NCBI GenBank assembly: GCA_964537965.1
Contig: CAZIDB010000228.1
Span: forward strand, 1-7,464
Source of the DNA: SURF-24 sp964537965
GTDB taxonomy: Bacteria; Bacteroidota; Ignavibacteria; Ignavibacteriales; SURF-24
Reading direction: 5' to 3'
DNA: 7,464 nt
The notes beneath the pieces are model-generated. The model worked only from the letters and a program-made list of their open reading frames with translations, had not been told where the DNA came from and searched no databases. How positions within the stretch are numbered: position 1 is the first letter of the stretch; every line of letters starts with the position of its first letter. This document shows positions 1-6,530 of the stretch, piece by piece. A program made the position numbers and the translations under genes.

Positions 1-86
1 TAATTTAAATGTCACCAATTCCTATCAACCGCTTGTTTAGCATTAATTATTCTAAATAAAAAAGCCGAACAGTTGATTTTAAAAAT

Positions 87-94
87 TAATTTTG
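87..94 (+). promoter_or_regulatory. possible Bacteroidota -7 promoter box
   Basis: TAATTTTG matches the TAnnTTTG -7 consensus used by the Bacteroidota primary sigma factor. It lies about 100 nt upstream of the small membrane-protein gene. A TTG occurs at 73-75, but the spacer is only 11 nt, shorter than the usual spacing of about 19 nt. Such matches arise easily by chance in AT-rich DNA, so this is a weak call. Confidence 0.2.
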
Positions 95-180
95 TATTTT
101 TCTGCCAAGGTCCTAAAATCCTTTTCACTTTATAAAGAATTTTCTCAACAAGTAGATAAATTCCCGTACCATATTAAAAA

Positions 181-185
181 AGGAG
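181..185 (+). promoter_or_regulatory. Shine-Dalgarno site that decides the start of the small membrane-protein gene
   Basis: AGGAG directly abuts an ATG at 186 but lies 6 nt before a second in-frame ATG at 192. The spacing favours 192 as the true start, which shortens the longest reading frame by two residues. Confidence 0.5.
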
Positions 186-191
186 ATGACT

Positions 192-569
192 ATGCGTGGG
201 ACGTTGTCTTCAACTGTATTAGAAGAAATTGATATTTCTAATAACCTGGAACATTCTAACCTGAAATTGGATTTACCTGCCCGATGGTGGACTACGACCA
301 ATTCATTAACTAATCTTATGCAGAGGAGCAAACCTGTAATCTTCTCTTTAAACGCCGACAGGTTTAATAATATTAAAAAAAGTCCGCCGCCAAAAGTATC
401 TTACTGGGAAATTAAGCAGGGTGATTATCATATTACAGATAAAATGCGCCGGTTTACAGATTTAACAAAAAGAAGACTGTACGCTAACTATTGTTTATTT
501 ATGTTATTTGTTCTTGGTTCGGGATTAACTGTTCTGCTTATAAGCAGTATTCTTTATCGTATGATATAA
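192..569 (+). CDS. small single-pass (tail-anchored-like) membrane protein, unknown function
   Basis: I do not recognise this protein. It is about 125 residues from the ATG at 192, chosen because AGGAG at 181-185 is correctly spaced for it and not for the in-frame ATG at 186. The first ~95 residues are polar, with a WW pair and a short proline run (SPPPK) but no motif I can name. A basic stretch (TKRRLY) then leads into one C-terminal hydrophobic segment of about 23 residues (LFMLFVLGSGLTVLLISSIL), followed only by YRMI. By the positive-inside rule the bulk of the protein would be cytoplasmic and the anchor C-terminal (inference). It stands alone, with a hairpin just after its stop and the T9SS cargo gene 137 nt downstream. 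A real gene is likely given the ribosome binding site and the coherent topology, but homology is untested. Confidence 0.6.
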   Translation: MRGTLSSTVLEEIDISNNLEHSNLKLDLPARWWTTTNSLTNLMQRSKPVIFSLNADRFNNIKKSPPPKVSYWEIKQGDYHITDKMRRFTDLTKRRLYANYCLFMLFVLGSGLTVLLISSILYRMI

Positions 570-577
570 CGGAAAAG

Positions 578-605
578 TTAAGGGGAGTTCAGATTCTCCC
601 TTTAG
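578..605 (+). terminator. weak terminator-like hairpin after the small membrane-protein gene
   Basis: AAGGGGAG (580-587) pairs with CTCCCTTT (596-603) through one G.U pair around an 8-nt loop. T579-A604 and a T.G wobble can extend the stem. It starts about 10 nt after the stop codon, where a terminator is expected. Only three T residues follow within the arm and there is no clean U-tract, so it could instead be an mRNA 3'-end stabiliser. Confidence 0.4.
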
Positions 606-706
606 GTTAAGGTCAAAATAAATTTTTAATTGAAGCAGATATTTTTCATGTATTCACATGAATTATTATCTAAGATTTTTTAAGCATCTTATTTGAGGGA
701 GTTGCT

Positions 707-2992
707 ATGAAAAGGATATTTATTGTAATATTTCTTATTACACTTAGTATTACTTCTGTTACATTTGGGCAAACAAATTACTACTCAAGTAGTAGTTCGG
801 ATATGACTAGTACTGATAATTGGTGGACAAATACTAATGGTACAGGATATCATCCACCAGATTTTACTACTACTGGACAAGTTTTTAATGTTCAGAATGG
901 TCATAAAATGACTGCATCAGCGATATGGACTGTATCGGGAACAGGATCAAAAGTTATAATAAAAACCGGGGGACAAATTACTGCAAGTGGATTTAATCAT
1001 AATATAACGTTAGATATGGAAAATGAGGCGACTTATATTGTTACTAATACTTATAGTAATTTAAAATTTGGAACACTTAATACAAATAGCAATTTTCAAC
1101 TAGATGGAACTGGGGGATGGGCAGCTTCAAGGACATATCCGACCGTAACTCAAAATAACGGTGGCTCATTAACATTAGGAAACGTTACCATAAACGGTAA
1201 TCTGATTATTAATTCAGGAAGCACATGTAAAATAACTGGAAGTGACAAAACATATACCGCTAGTATAGCAGGCAATTTAATTATTTATGGAAGTTTTATT
1301 GGAAATGATGGAGGAACAGGTATTGCAACATTAAATTTGGGTGGTTCTGTAAATGGTGGTTCATTTAGTGCGGGAAGTGGAAGTGGTGGTTTCGTTTTAA
1401 ACTTTACTGGAGGTAGTTCCTCCGTAACATTTGCGCCTAGCAGTACATTCACCTCAAATGGAGATATAACTATTGCTACCGACAAAGAAGTAACTTTAGG
1501 GCAAGATATTACGCTCTCAACAAATAACACTTTTACAATTACTACAAGTGGAACATTAAACTGTGGAACAAGTGTAATATCTGGAACTGGTAACTTTTCA
1601 TTATACAGCGGTGCAACTTTAAGCATGGGCTCACCGGAAGGTATAAGTTCAAATGGTGAAACAGGTAATATTCAAGTATCCGGCACCAGAAGCTTTAACT
1701 CAACTGCAAACTATGAATATAATGGAAGTTCAATCCAAGTTACTGGTAGTGCACTTACTACTGCAAATAACCTTAAAATTAACAATGCAAATGGTGTAAC
1801 CTTAAGTAATAATGTAGCCATTAACGGAATATTAACTTTAACAAGCGGAAATCTAAATACATCTTCTTTAAATCTACTTACATTAGCTTCTTCTGCTACA
1901 ATAAGCGGAGGAAGTTCTTCAAGTTTTATAAATGGCTCGTTTGCCCATACTGTTGATGGGACTACTTTAACTACTAAAACTTTTCCTATTGGCAAAGACA
2001 CTTATTACAGACCTCTAACATTAGCCGTTACTCAAGATGCAGCAACATCTACTACATATACTGCAGAAGTATTTAACGCTGCTCCTACTTCCAGAACATT
2101 GCCCGGAACATTAGATAATATTTCTACAGTTAGATATTGGAATATAACAAAGAATTCAGGTGCAAATATTACTGCTGCTGCAGTTACTCTTAATTACGAT
2201 TCGGATGATGGCGTTAGTGACTATGCTAATTTAAGAATTGCAAAAGATGATGGCTCAGGAAACTGGATTGATCTTGGTGGCACAGGTACAGCTAATACAT
2301 CAGGTTCAATAACTTCAACTACTAATTTTACTTCCTTTAGCGATTTTGTACTTGCCAATGCAACTGGTGGAGCTAATCCTCTTCCCGTCGAACTCTCTTC
2401 TTTCACTTCTGTTATTAAAGCGAATGATGTTGTGCTGAACTGGAGTACGGCTACGGAGGTGAATAACTACGGGTTCAGTGTAGAACGTGCCTCGACTCCG
2501 CTCGGCACGAGTTCTATTGGCATGAGTTCTATCCTATCAAGCGGAGACGAGGGATGGAAGGAGATTGGATTTGTGAATGGTAATGGAAATAGTAACTGTC
2601 CAAAAGAATATAGCTTTGTTGATAATACTCTTACTGCTTCCGGAAAATATTCTTACAGGTTAAAACAGATTGATACCGACGGCAAATTTGAATATTCAAA
2701 TGAGATTGAGGTTGACTATGTAAAAGCTAATAGTTTTAATCTTGCACAGAATTTCCCTAATCCTTTTAACCCGGTTACGGTTATAAATTATCACATACCT
2801 GCCAACAGTTACGTAACATTAAAAGTGTATGATCTTCTTGGTAAAGAAGTTTCAACACTTGTAAACGGAAATATGGATGCAGGCGATCACAACGTTAACT
2901 TTAATGCATCATCGCTTTCGGCAGGCACATACTTTTACAAACTTCAGGCTGGAGATTATTCTGCAATTAAAAAGCTGATGCTGGTGAAATAA
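707..2992 (+). CDS. secreted beta-strand-rich protein with T9SS type A C-terminal sorting domain
   Basis: This 761-residue protein is predicted to cross the inner membrane by Sec and then be exported or surface-attached by the type IX system. GAGGGAG (695-701) sits 5 nt before the ATG. The signal peptide is residues 1-21 (MKR, hydrophobic core, TFG), with cleavage before Gln22 leaving an N-terminal Gln. Residues ~23-350 are low-complexity Ser/Thr/Gly/Asn-rich beta-strand repeats, probably a beta-helix. Residues ~350-555 continue with repeats of the form 'NGxLTLTSGNL' and a 'KTFPIGKDTYYRPLTL' segment known from Bacteroidota surface proteins. A fibronectin-III-like module starts at LPVELSSF (residue 559) and runs to about 671, and the sorting domain is residues 677-761 (NFPNPFNP, VYDLLGKEV, LSAGTYFYKL, ending KKLMLVK). 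No catalytic motif is visible, so a structural, adhesive or matrix role is inference. The FN3-like module carries an extra ~21 residues encoded by a palindromic element (residues 595-616). A strong terminator follows. Confidence 0.9.
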   Translation: MKRIFIVIFLITLSITSVTFGQTNYYSSSSSDMTSTDNWWTNTNGTGYHPPDFTTTGQVFNVQNGHKMTASAIWTVSGTGSKVIIKTGGQITASGFNHNITLDMENEATYIVTNTYSNLKFGTLNTNSNFQLDGTGGWAASRTYPTVTQNNGGSLTLGNVTINGNLIINSGSTCKITGSDKTYTASIAGNLIIYGSFIGNDGGTGIATLNLGGSVNGGSFSAGSGSGGFVLNFTGGSSSVTFAPSSTFTSNGDITIATDKEVTLGQDITLSTNNTFTITTSGTLNCGTSVISGTGNFSLYSGATLSMGSPEGISSNGETGNIQVSGTRSFNSTANYEYNGSSIQVTGSALTTANNLKINNANGVTLSNNVAINGILTLTSGNLNTSSLNLLTLASSATISGGSSSSFINGSFAHTVDGTTLTTKTFPIGKDTYYRPLTLAVTQDAATSTTYTAEVFNAAPTSRTLPGTLDNISTVRYWNITKNSGANITAAAVTLNYDSDDGVSDYANLRIAKDDGSGNWIDLGGTGTANTSGSITSTTNFTSFSDFVLANATGGANPLPVELSSFTSVIKANDVVLNWSTATEVNNYGFSVERASTPLGTSSIGMSSILSSGDEGWKEIGFVNGNGNSNCPKEYSFVDNTLTASGKYSYRLKQIDTDGKFEYSNEIEVDYVKANSFNLAQNFPNPFNPVTVINYHIPANSYVTLKVYDLLGKEVSTLVNGNMDAGDHNVNFNASSLSAGTYFYKLQAGDYSAIKKLMLVK
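2486..2552. repeat. REP-like inverted doublet embedded in-frame in the T9SS cargo gene
   Basis: The left unit is a hairpin: CGTGCC (2486-2491) pairs perfectly with GGCACG (2504-2509) around TCGACTCCGCTC, whose reverse complement is GAGCGGAGTCGA. On a larger scale CCTCGACTCCGCT (2490-2502) is inverted as AGCGGAGACGAGG (2540-2552), 12 of 13 matching, so two core copies face each other as in REP doublets. The span 2490-2552 is 63 nt, exactly 21 codons, and the reading frame is intact. The left end is much richer in GC than its surroundings (14 of 19 bases at 2490-2508). From memory, GAGCGGAGTCGA is the core of REP-like palindromes scattered through many Bacteroidota and other genomes; I could not check this. 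No second copy was noticed in this window. Confidence 0.6.
2504..2533 (+). repeat. two tandem 15-bp units inside the palindromic element
   Basis: GGCACGAGTTCTATT is followed immediately by GGCATGAGTTCTATC, 13 of 15 identical. They encode the pentapeptide repeat GTSSI-GMSSI between the two inverted arms. The unit is a multiple of three, so copy-number change would preserve the frame. Confidence 0.6.
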
Positions 2993-2994
2993 TA

Positions 2995-3026
2995 AGTTTA
3001 AAAGTTACAAGGTTAGAAAGTTACAA
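2995..3026 (+). repeat. degenerate 8-bp tandem repeat (four units, RGTTANAA-like)
   Basis: AGTTTAAA, AGTTACAA, GGTTAGAA and AGTTACAA run head to tail from just after the stop codon of the T9SS cargo gene up to the terminator stem. Units 2 and 4 are identical. The tract is noncoding. I recall similar GTTACAA-type tandem tracts between Ignavibacteria genes, but this is unverified. Confidence 0.55.
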
Positions 3027-3028
3027 AG

Positions 3029-3054
3029 AGCCCTGGAATAACCGGGGCTTTTTT
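3029..3054 (+). terminator. intrinsic terminator of the T9SS cargo gene
   Basis: AGCCCTGG (3029-3036) pairs with CCGGGGCT (3042-3049), an 8-bp stem with one G.U pair and an AATAA loop. It runs directly into a T-tract ending at 3054. It lies 37 nt after the stop and separates this gene from the cupin-macrodomain cluster. Confidence 0.85.
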
Positions 3055-3072
3055 GTATTTCCGGATTGATAT

Positions 3073-3103
3073 CATTAAGAAACAGTGTTTCACTTGTTTA
3101 ATG
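3073..3103. repeat. imperfect inverted repeat upstream of the cupin gene
   Basis: CATTAA (3073-3078) pairs with TTTAATG (3097-3103), and the inner GTG/CAC pair with a TTT loop, with small internal mismatches. It lies about 100 nt before the cupin start, in the only intergenic space that could hold the promoter of the cluster. It could be an operator or chance pairing in AT-rich DNA; there is no T-tract to suggest a terminator. Confidence 0.25.
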
Positions 3104-3204
3104 CTCTTCCTGATCTGGGTTTGCTTTTTCTCATAAAGTAAATTTTAAACTTCCCAAATAATTTCTATTTGATTAATTTAGTGCGTAAATAAACCTGGTG
3201 TTTA

Positions 3205-3699
3205 ATGAACGCTGCTGAGATGATTAAAGAATTAAATTTAACTCTGCATCCTGAAGGCGGGTATTATAAAGAAATTTTCAGAGCAGAAGAGACAATAGAT
3301 GAAAAAGCTCTTCCCCCAAGATATTACGGCAACAGATGTTTAAGCACTTCAATTTATTTCCTTCTTGAAAAGAACCAGGTATCCAAATTCCACCGGTTAA
3401 AATCAACGGAGATTTGGTACTACCATTACGGTTGCCCGTTAACGCTTCATATAATCGATACAAATGGAAACTACTCCAAAATAATTCTTGGCGGCAACAT
3501 ACATAAAGGTGAAGTGTTCCAGGCAATTATTCCCGTGGGCGCATGGTTTGGAGCCGAAGCAAATGATAAAAATTCTTTTACATTAACCGGCTGCAATGTT
3601 GCTCCCGGTTTTGATTTTAAGGACTTTGAATTAGGCGATAGAAATTATTTAATAAATAATTTTCCACAGTATAAAGAGGTTATTATTCGTTTAACGTAG
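3205..3699 (+). CDS. DUF985 (cupin_5) family cupin protein
   Basis: This 164-residue single-domain cytosolic cupin belongs to the DUF985 family, which includes yeast YML079w. Family members are small beta-barrels whose substrate is unsettled. Visible family signatures, in order, are HPEGGYYKE (15-23), STSIYFLL (47-54), FHRLKSTEIWYYHYG (62-76), IPVGAWFGA (109-117) and VAPGFDFKDFELG (132-144). The conserved His/Glu residues of the FHRLKSTEIWYYH stretch line the barrel pocket in related structures; metal binding here is not certain. The length is typical for the family. The start at 3205 has no clear Shine-Dalgarno sequence. An alternative in-frame ATG at 3220 is less likely because it would trim the first helix before the HPEGG motif. 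It is first in a compact + strand cluster, 15 nt before the macrodomain gene, so co-transcription is likely. The family assignment is firm but the function is open. Confidence 0.88.
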   Translation: MNAAEMIKELNLTLHPEGGYYKEIFRAEETIDEKALPPRYYGNRCLSTSIYFLLEKNQVSKFHRLKSTEIWYYHYGCPLTLHIIDTNGNYSKIILGGNIHKGEVFQAIIPVGAWFGAEANDKNSFTLTGCNVAPGFDFKDFELGDRNYLINNFPQYKEVIIRLT

Positions 3700-3714
3700 A
3701 ACCCAGGAGTTATT

Positions 3715-4242
3715 ATGAACGAACGAATCGAAATATATAAAGGGGACATAACTAAATTACACGTTGATGCAATTGTAAATGCAGCAAACACTACTCTGCT
3801 TGGCGGAGGTGGAGTTGATGGTGCAATCCACAAAGCTGCCGGAAGACAGTTGCTTGATGAATGCAAAAAACTTGGCGGCTGCAACACGGGCGACGCAAAA
3901 ATTACAAAAGGTTACAACCTCCCAGCAAAATTTATTATCCACACAGTAGGACCCGTCTGGTTCGGCGGGCGGAATGACGAGGATGAAGCATTAATAAATT
4001 GCTATAAGCATTCACTTGAATTAGCAGTTAAAAATAATATCAGAACAATCGCATTCCCTTCAATTAGTACCGGGGCATATGGCTTTCCTGTTGAAAGAGC
4101 AGCAAGAATTGCAATAAATGAAGTGCTTGATTTTTTATGGGATGATGAATCAATCGAAAAGATAACATTTGTTTGTCACAGTCAGAATGATTTTGAAATC
4201 TACGAGCAATTATTAAATGAGCTTGATAATGATGAAAGCTAA
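3715..4242 (+). CDS. ymdB: macrodomain O-acetyl-ADP-ribose deacetylase / ADP-ribosyl hydrolase, YmdB-like
   Basis: This 175-residue protein is a single macrodomain of the MacroD/YmdB class. Enzymes of this class hydrolyse O-acetyl-ADP-ribose (a sirtuin product) and remove mono-ADP-ribose from acidic side chains; E. coli YmdB has also been linked to RNase III control. The signatures are QGDIT-like KGDITKLHVDAIVNAAN (9-25), GGGGVDGAIHKAAG (30-43), TGDAKIT (58-64), IIHTVGPVW (74-82) and the phosphate-binding loop FPSISTGAYGFP (114-125). Asn25 and Asp35 fall at the numbers I recall for the catalytic pair of E. coli YmdB, so activity is expected. AGGAG (3705-3709) is 5 nt before the ATG. The gene follows the cupin by 15 nt, and its 3' end overlaps the start of the serine hydrolase gene, suggesting translational coupling. 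It has a cytosolic profile, with no signal peptide. Confidence 0.93.
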   Translation: MNERIEIYKGDITKLHVDAIVNAANTTLLGGGGVDGAIHKAAGRQLLDECKKLGGCNTGDAKITKGYNLPAKFIIHTVGPVWFGGRNDEDEALINCYKHSLELAVKNNIRTIAFPSISTGAYGFPVERAARIAINEVLDFLWDDESIEKITFVCHSQNDFEIYEQLLNELDNDES

Positions 4243-5494
4243 ATACTTTGTCCTATTCCTGTTAATTCTTACTATTACCTCAGCTTGTCTATCCCAGGGA
4301 AAGAAGAAAGAGGAAAATCTAATCGAGGATTTACTTAAGTCCAGACCGGATTTGTTTAAAACAATTCTGGATGATCCTGCCAAATTCGAAGTACAGATTT
4401 TATATACTCAGATTGACCGCGATAAAAACAATGTTCCCAAATTCACTTCTTATAAATACAGGGTTAATCCGAAAGAATATTTTTATCCGGCAAGTTCTAT
4501 AAAATTTTCTGCTGCAATACTTTCATTGCAAAAATTGAATGAACTGAAAATTAATAATCTGAACAGAAACACTCCTTTAAGAATCGATAGCGTTGAATCC
4601 TGGCAGAGAATGACTGATAAAGATGCAACAGCGCCGGACAGCCTTCCGACAATTGCTCAGTTTATAAGAAAGATTTTACTTGTAAGCGACAATGATGCTT
4701 ACAACAGTTTATATGAATTCCTTGGACAAAAATACCTTAACGAACAATTATGGAAACATGGTTATAAGAATGTTAACTTAATTCACAGGCTTTCAATACC
4801 GTTAACAAAAGAGCAAAACAGAATTACAAATCCATTTACATTTTACAGCAATGATAAAATTATTTACGAGCAGCCCGGGCAAAAAAATCCGAAGCAATAT
4901 AAAAATGAATTGCCGAATCTGCTTAGAGGTATTGGTTACATCCAGAACGATAGCTTAATTAACAAACCAAAAGATTTTACTTATTCAAATTATTTTGCGC
5001 TTGAAGATTTACAGAATGTACTTAGAGCGGTAATCTTCCCTAAGTTTATTCCTGCCAAACAAAGATTCAATCTTACACAGGATGATTATAAATTCCTGCA
5101 GAAATATTTATCAATGCTGCCTAAGGAAAGTAAATATCCCAAGTATGATACGGCAAAGTGCTGGGATAGTTCTGTTAAGTATTTTATGTATGGCAATACT
5201 AAAAGCAGCATTCCTGAAAACATAAGAATATTTAATAAAGTTGGCGGAGCTTACGGTTATTTAACCGATAATGCTTACATAGTTGACTTCGTTAACAAAG
5301 TTGAATTTCTGCTGACCGCAGTTATCTATGTTAATAATGACCGGATATTTAATGATGACAAATATGAGTATGATGAAATTGGAATTCCGTTTTTGGCAAA
5401 TCTTGGGAAAATGATATACCAGCATGAATTGAAAAGGAACAGGAAATTTAAACCAAACCTTTACGAGTTTGTTATTGATTATTCAACGCCATAA
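4217..5494 (+). CDS. exported serine hydrolase, class A beta-lactamase fold (Beta-lactamase2-like)
   Basis: This protein of 425 residues, counted from 4217, has the class A motif order of the penicillin-recognising serine hydrolases. These are SxxK at Ser93-Lys96 (PASSIK), SDN at 157-159 (LLVSDNDAYN) and KVG at 341-343 (NKVGGAYG, the KTG-box counterpart). Ser93 would be the acylated nucleophile. An N-terminal hydrophobic segment ending TSAC (Cys24) is a signal peptide; Cys24 could be lipidated, though the lipobox is imperfect (Thr at -3). The segment matching the class A omega loop reads IHRLS (189-193), so the Glu166 general base has no counterpart. A clinical-type beta-lactamase is therefore unlikely, and a peptidoglycan- or peptide-directed acyl-serine enzyme is plausible. 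The start is uncertain: there is no Shine-Dalgarno sequence, and the in-frame ATGs at 4229 and 4232 (MMKAKYF) give a more typical signal peptide. All options overlap the end of the macrodomain gene. Confidence 0.8.
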   Translation: MSLIMMKAKYFVLFLLILTITSACLSQGKKKEENLIEDLLKSRPDLFKTILDDPAKFEVQILYTQIDRDKNNVPKFTSYKYRVNPKEYFYPASSIKFSAAILSLQKLNELKINNLNRNTPLRIDSVESWQRMTDKDATAPDSLPTIAQFIRKILLVSDNDAYNSLYEFLGQKYLNEQLWKHGYKNVNLIHRLSIPLTKEQNRITNPFTFYSNDKIIYEQPGQKNPKQYKNELPNLLRGIGYIQNDSLINKPKDFTYSNYFALEDLQNVLRAVIFPKFIPAKQRFNLTQDDYKFLQKYLSMLPKESKYPKYDTAKCWDSSVKYFMYGNTKSSIPENIRIFNKVGGAYGYLTDNAYIVDFVNKVEFLLTAVIYVNNDRIFNDDKYEYDEIGIPFLANLGKMIYQHELKRNRKFKPNLYEFVIDYSTP

Positions 5495-5499
5495 AATAT

Positions 5500-6390
5500 T
5501 TATCTAAGAAAGAGAATTGCAACTCCACCTACACAAACAACAGCACCAATAACAGATTTCCAGGTAAGCTTTTCTTTATAAACATATCTAACAATCGGTA
5601 AAAGGAGAATCGGAACAGTTGACATAATCGTTGAAGCAATTCCAACTTTTGTGTGAGAGATCGCCAACAGACTTAATGTTATTCCAAGGTAAGGTCCGCA
5701 AATGGAACCGCCTATTGTATAAGCAAGGGCAGTCTTTTCTTTTCTATAAACCGTAAAAGGATTTTGATATTTCCCGGCCATAATTCCAACCGGCAGCATA
5801 ATGATAACAGATGAAAATATCCTTATGAATGTTGCAGAGAATTCATTTATTGGCCCAAGATTAAATGCCTGCTTGGCAAATATTAATCCTGCCCCCTGCC
5901 CCACGGCACCAAGGAACGCATAGAATATTCCTATCCTGCTGATTTTATATTTTGAAGTAGGATGTTCTTCCTTCTGAATTACAACCAGAGATATTCCAAG
6001 TAAAGTAATTACTATTCCAATTATACCCATAACAGAAAGCGTTTCACCCAAAGCAAAGTACGCAATCAATGCAGCAATTGCCGGTGAGAGGGACATAATC
6101 AACATACTTAAACGCGGACCAATATGCTGGAAAGCTTTGAACAAATAAGTATCGCCGAACACCAAACCAATCATACCGCTTAGCACAAGATAAAACACCT
6201 GCATCGATGATAATGCAAGCGAGTAATTCATAACAACAATTGTTACGATAAGATAAAGTCCTGCCAGGATTAATCTTGTTATATTAACCTGTACAGATCC
6301 CACTCTCAATCCGGCTTCTGAAAAAAAGATAGACGTCCAGGACCACAGGAATGCAGTTAGTAAAGCGCCTATTTCACCGGTGTAATTCAT
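5500..6390 (-). CDS. DMT-superfamily permease with two EamA domains
   Basis: This 296-residue inner-membrane protein has ten hydrophobic segments arranged as two EamA repeats, about residues 4-139 and 152-295, the standard size for drug/metabolite transporters of the RhaT/EamA type. Typical marks are LWSWTSIFF in helix 1, the SPAIAALIAYFALGE stretch (102-116) ending the fourth helix of repeat 1, and the equivalent STVPILLLPIVRYVYKEKLT (257-276) in repeat 2. The short basic and acidic linker (KEEHPTSKYK, 140-149) joins the halves. The family exports or imports amino acids, nucleosides or other small metabolites, and the substrate cannot be read from this sequence. The ATG at 6390 has no Shine-Dalgarno sequence. 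It lies downstream of glnA on the same strand, but a terminator separates them, so it is probably its own unit. Its stop is only 5 nt from the stop of the convergent serine hydrolase gene. Confidence 0.9.
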   Translation of the reverse strand: MNYTGEIGALLTAFLWSWTSIFFSEAGLRVGSVQVNITRLILAGLYLIVTIVVMNYSLALSSMQVFYLVLSGMIGLVFGDTYLFKAFQHIGPRLSMLIMSLSPAIAALIAYFALGETLSVMGIIGIVITLLGISLVVIQKEEHPTSKYKISRIGIFYAFLGAVGQGAGLIFAKQAFNLGPINEFSATFIRIFSSVIIMLPVGIMAGKYQNPFTVYRKEKTALAYTIGGSICGPYLGITLSLLAISHTKVGIASTIMSTVPILLLPIVRYVYKEKLTWKSVIGAVVCVGGVAILFLR

Positions 6391-6400
6391 AATTCAGATT

Positions 6401-6408
6401 CAAAAATA
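6401..6408 (-). promoter_or_regulatory. possible -7 promoter box for the EamA transporter
   Basis: On the - strand this reads TATTTTTG, an exact match to TAnnTTTG, ending 10 nt before the ATG at 6390. No correctly spaced TTG is seen upstream of it. If used, the mRNA leader would be only a few nucleotides long, consistent with the lack of a Shine-Dalgarno site. The match may be chance. Confidence 0.22.
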
Positions 6409-6530
6409 AAGATAAGAGAGTTGATAGGAAAATTATTTTGAACTTATTTGCTTAACAATTCAATTTTCTATCCGATTCATACGGCCAAATGCAGATTTCT
6501 TGTTAGAGGGTTTGAACAAATTAATATGAG

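Noticed and set aside
19..29. TTCCTATCAAC at 19-29 recurs in inverted form at 6420-6430
   Set aside because: Several 11-nt matches between distant sites are expected by chance in a window of this size, and the flanks show no further similarity.
1..191. Search for an RNA gene or the 3' end of an upstream gene in the left edge
   Set aside because: No long open frame reaching the edge, no tRNA-like fold and no strong hairpin were seen. The stretch is AT-rich noncoding DNA with at most a weak -7 box.
1285..2001. Minus-strand open frames of 113 and 96 codons opposite the T9SS cargo gene
   Set aside because: They are mirror frames of Ser/Thr/Gly-rich repeats, with Pro/Val/Leu-rich translations, no ribosome binding site and no recognisable domain. 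The + strand frame has a signal peptide and sorting domain.
2486..2552. Treating the palindrome as a terminator or a CRISPR repeat
   Set aside because: It is inside an intact reading frame, has no T-tract, and occurs once in the window with no spacer-repeat periodicity.
3278..3942. Minus-strand open frames opposite the cupin and macrodomain genes
   Set aside because: They lie entirely across well-conserved family motifs on the + strand and have no domain or ribosome binding site of their own.
4217..5494. Calling the serine hydrolase an antibiotic-resistance beta-lactamase
   Set aside because: The fold motifs fit, but the omega-loop glutamate is missing, the protein is longer than class A enzymes and the context is chromosomal housekeeping. 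Only the superfamily is supported.
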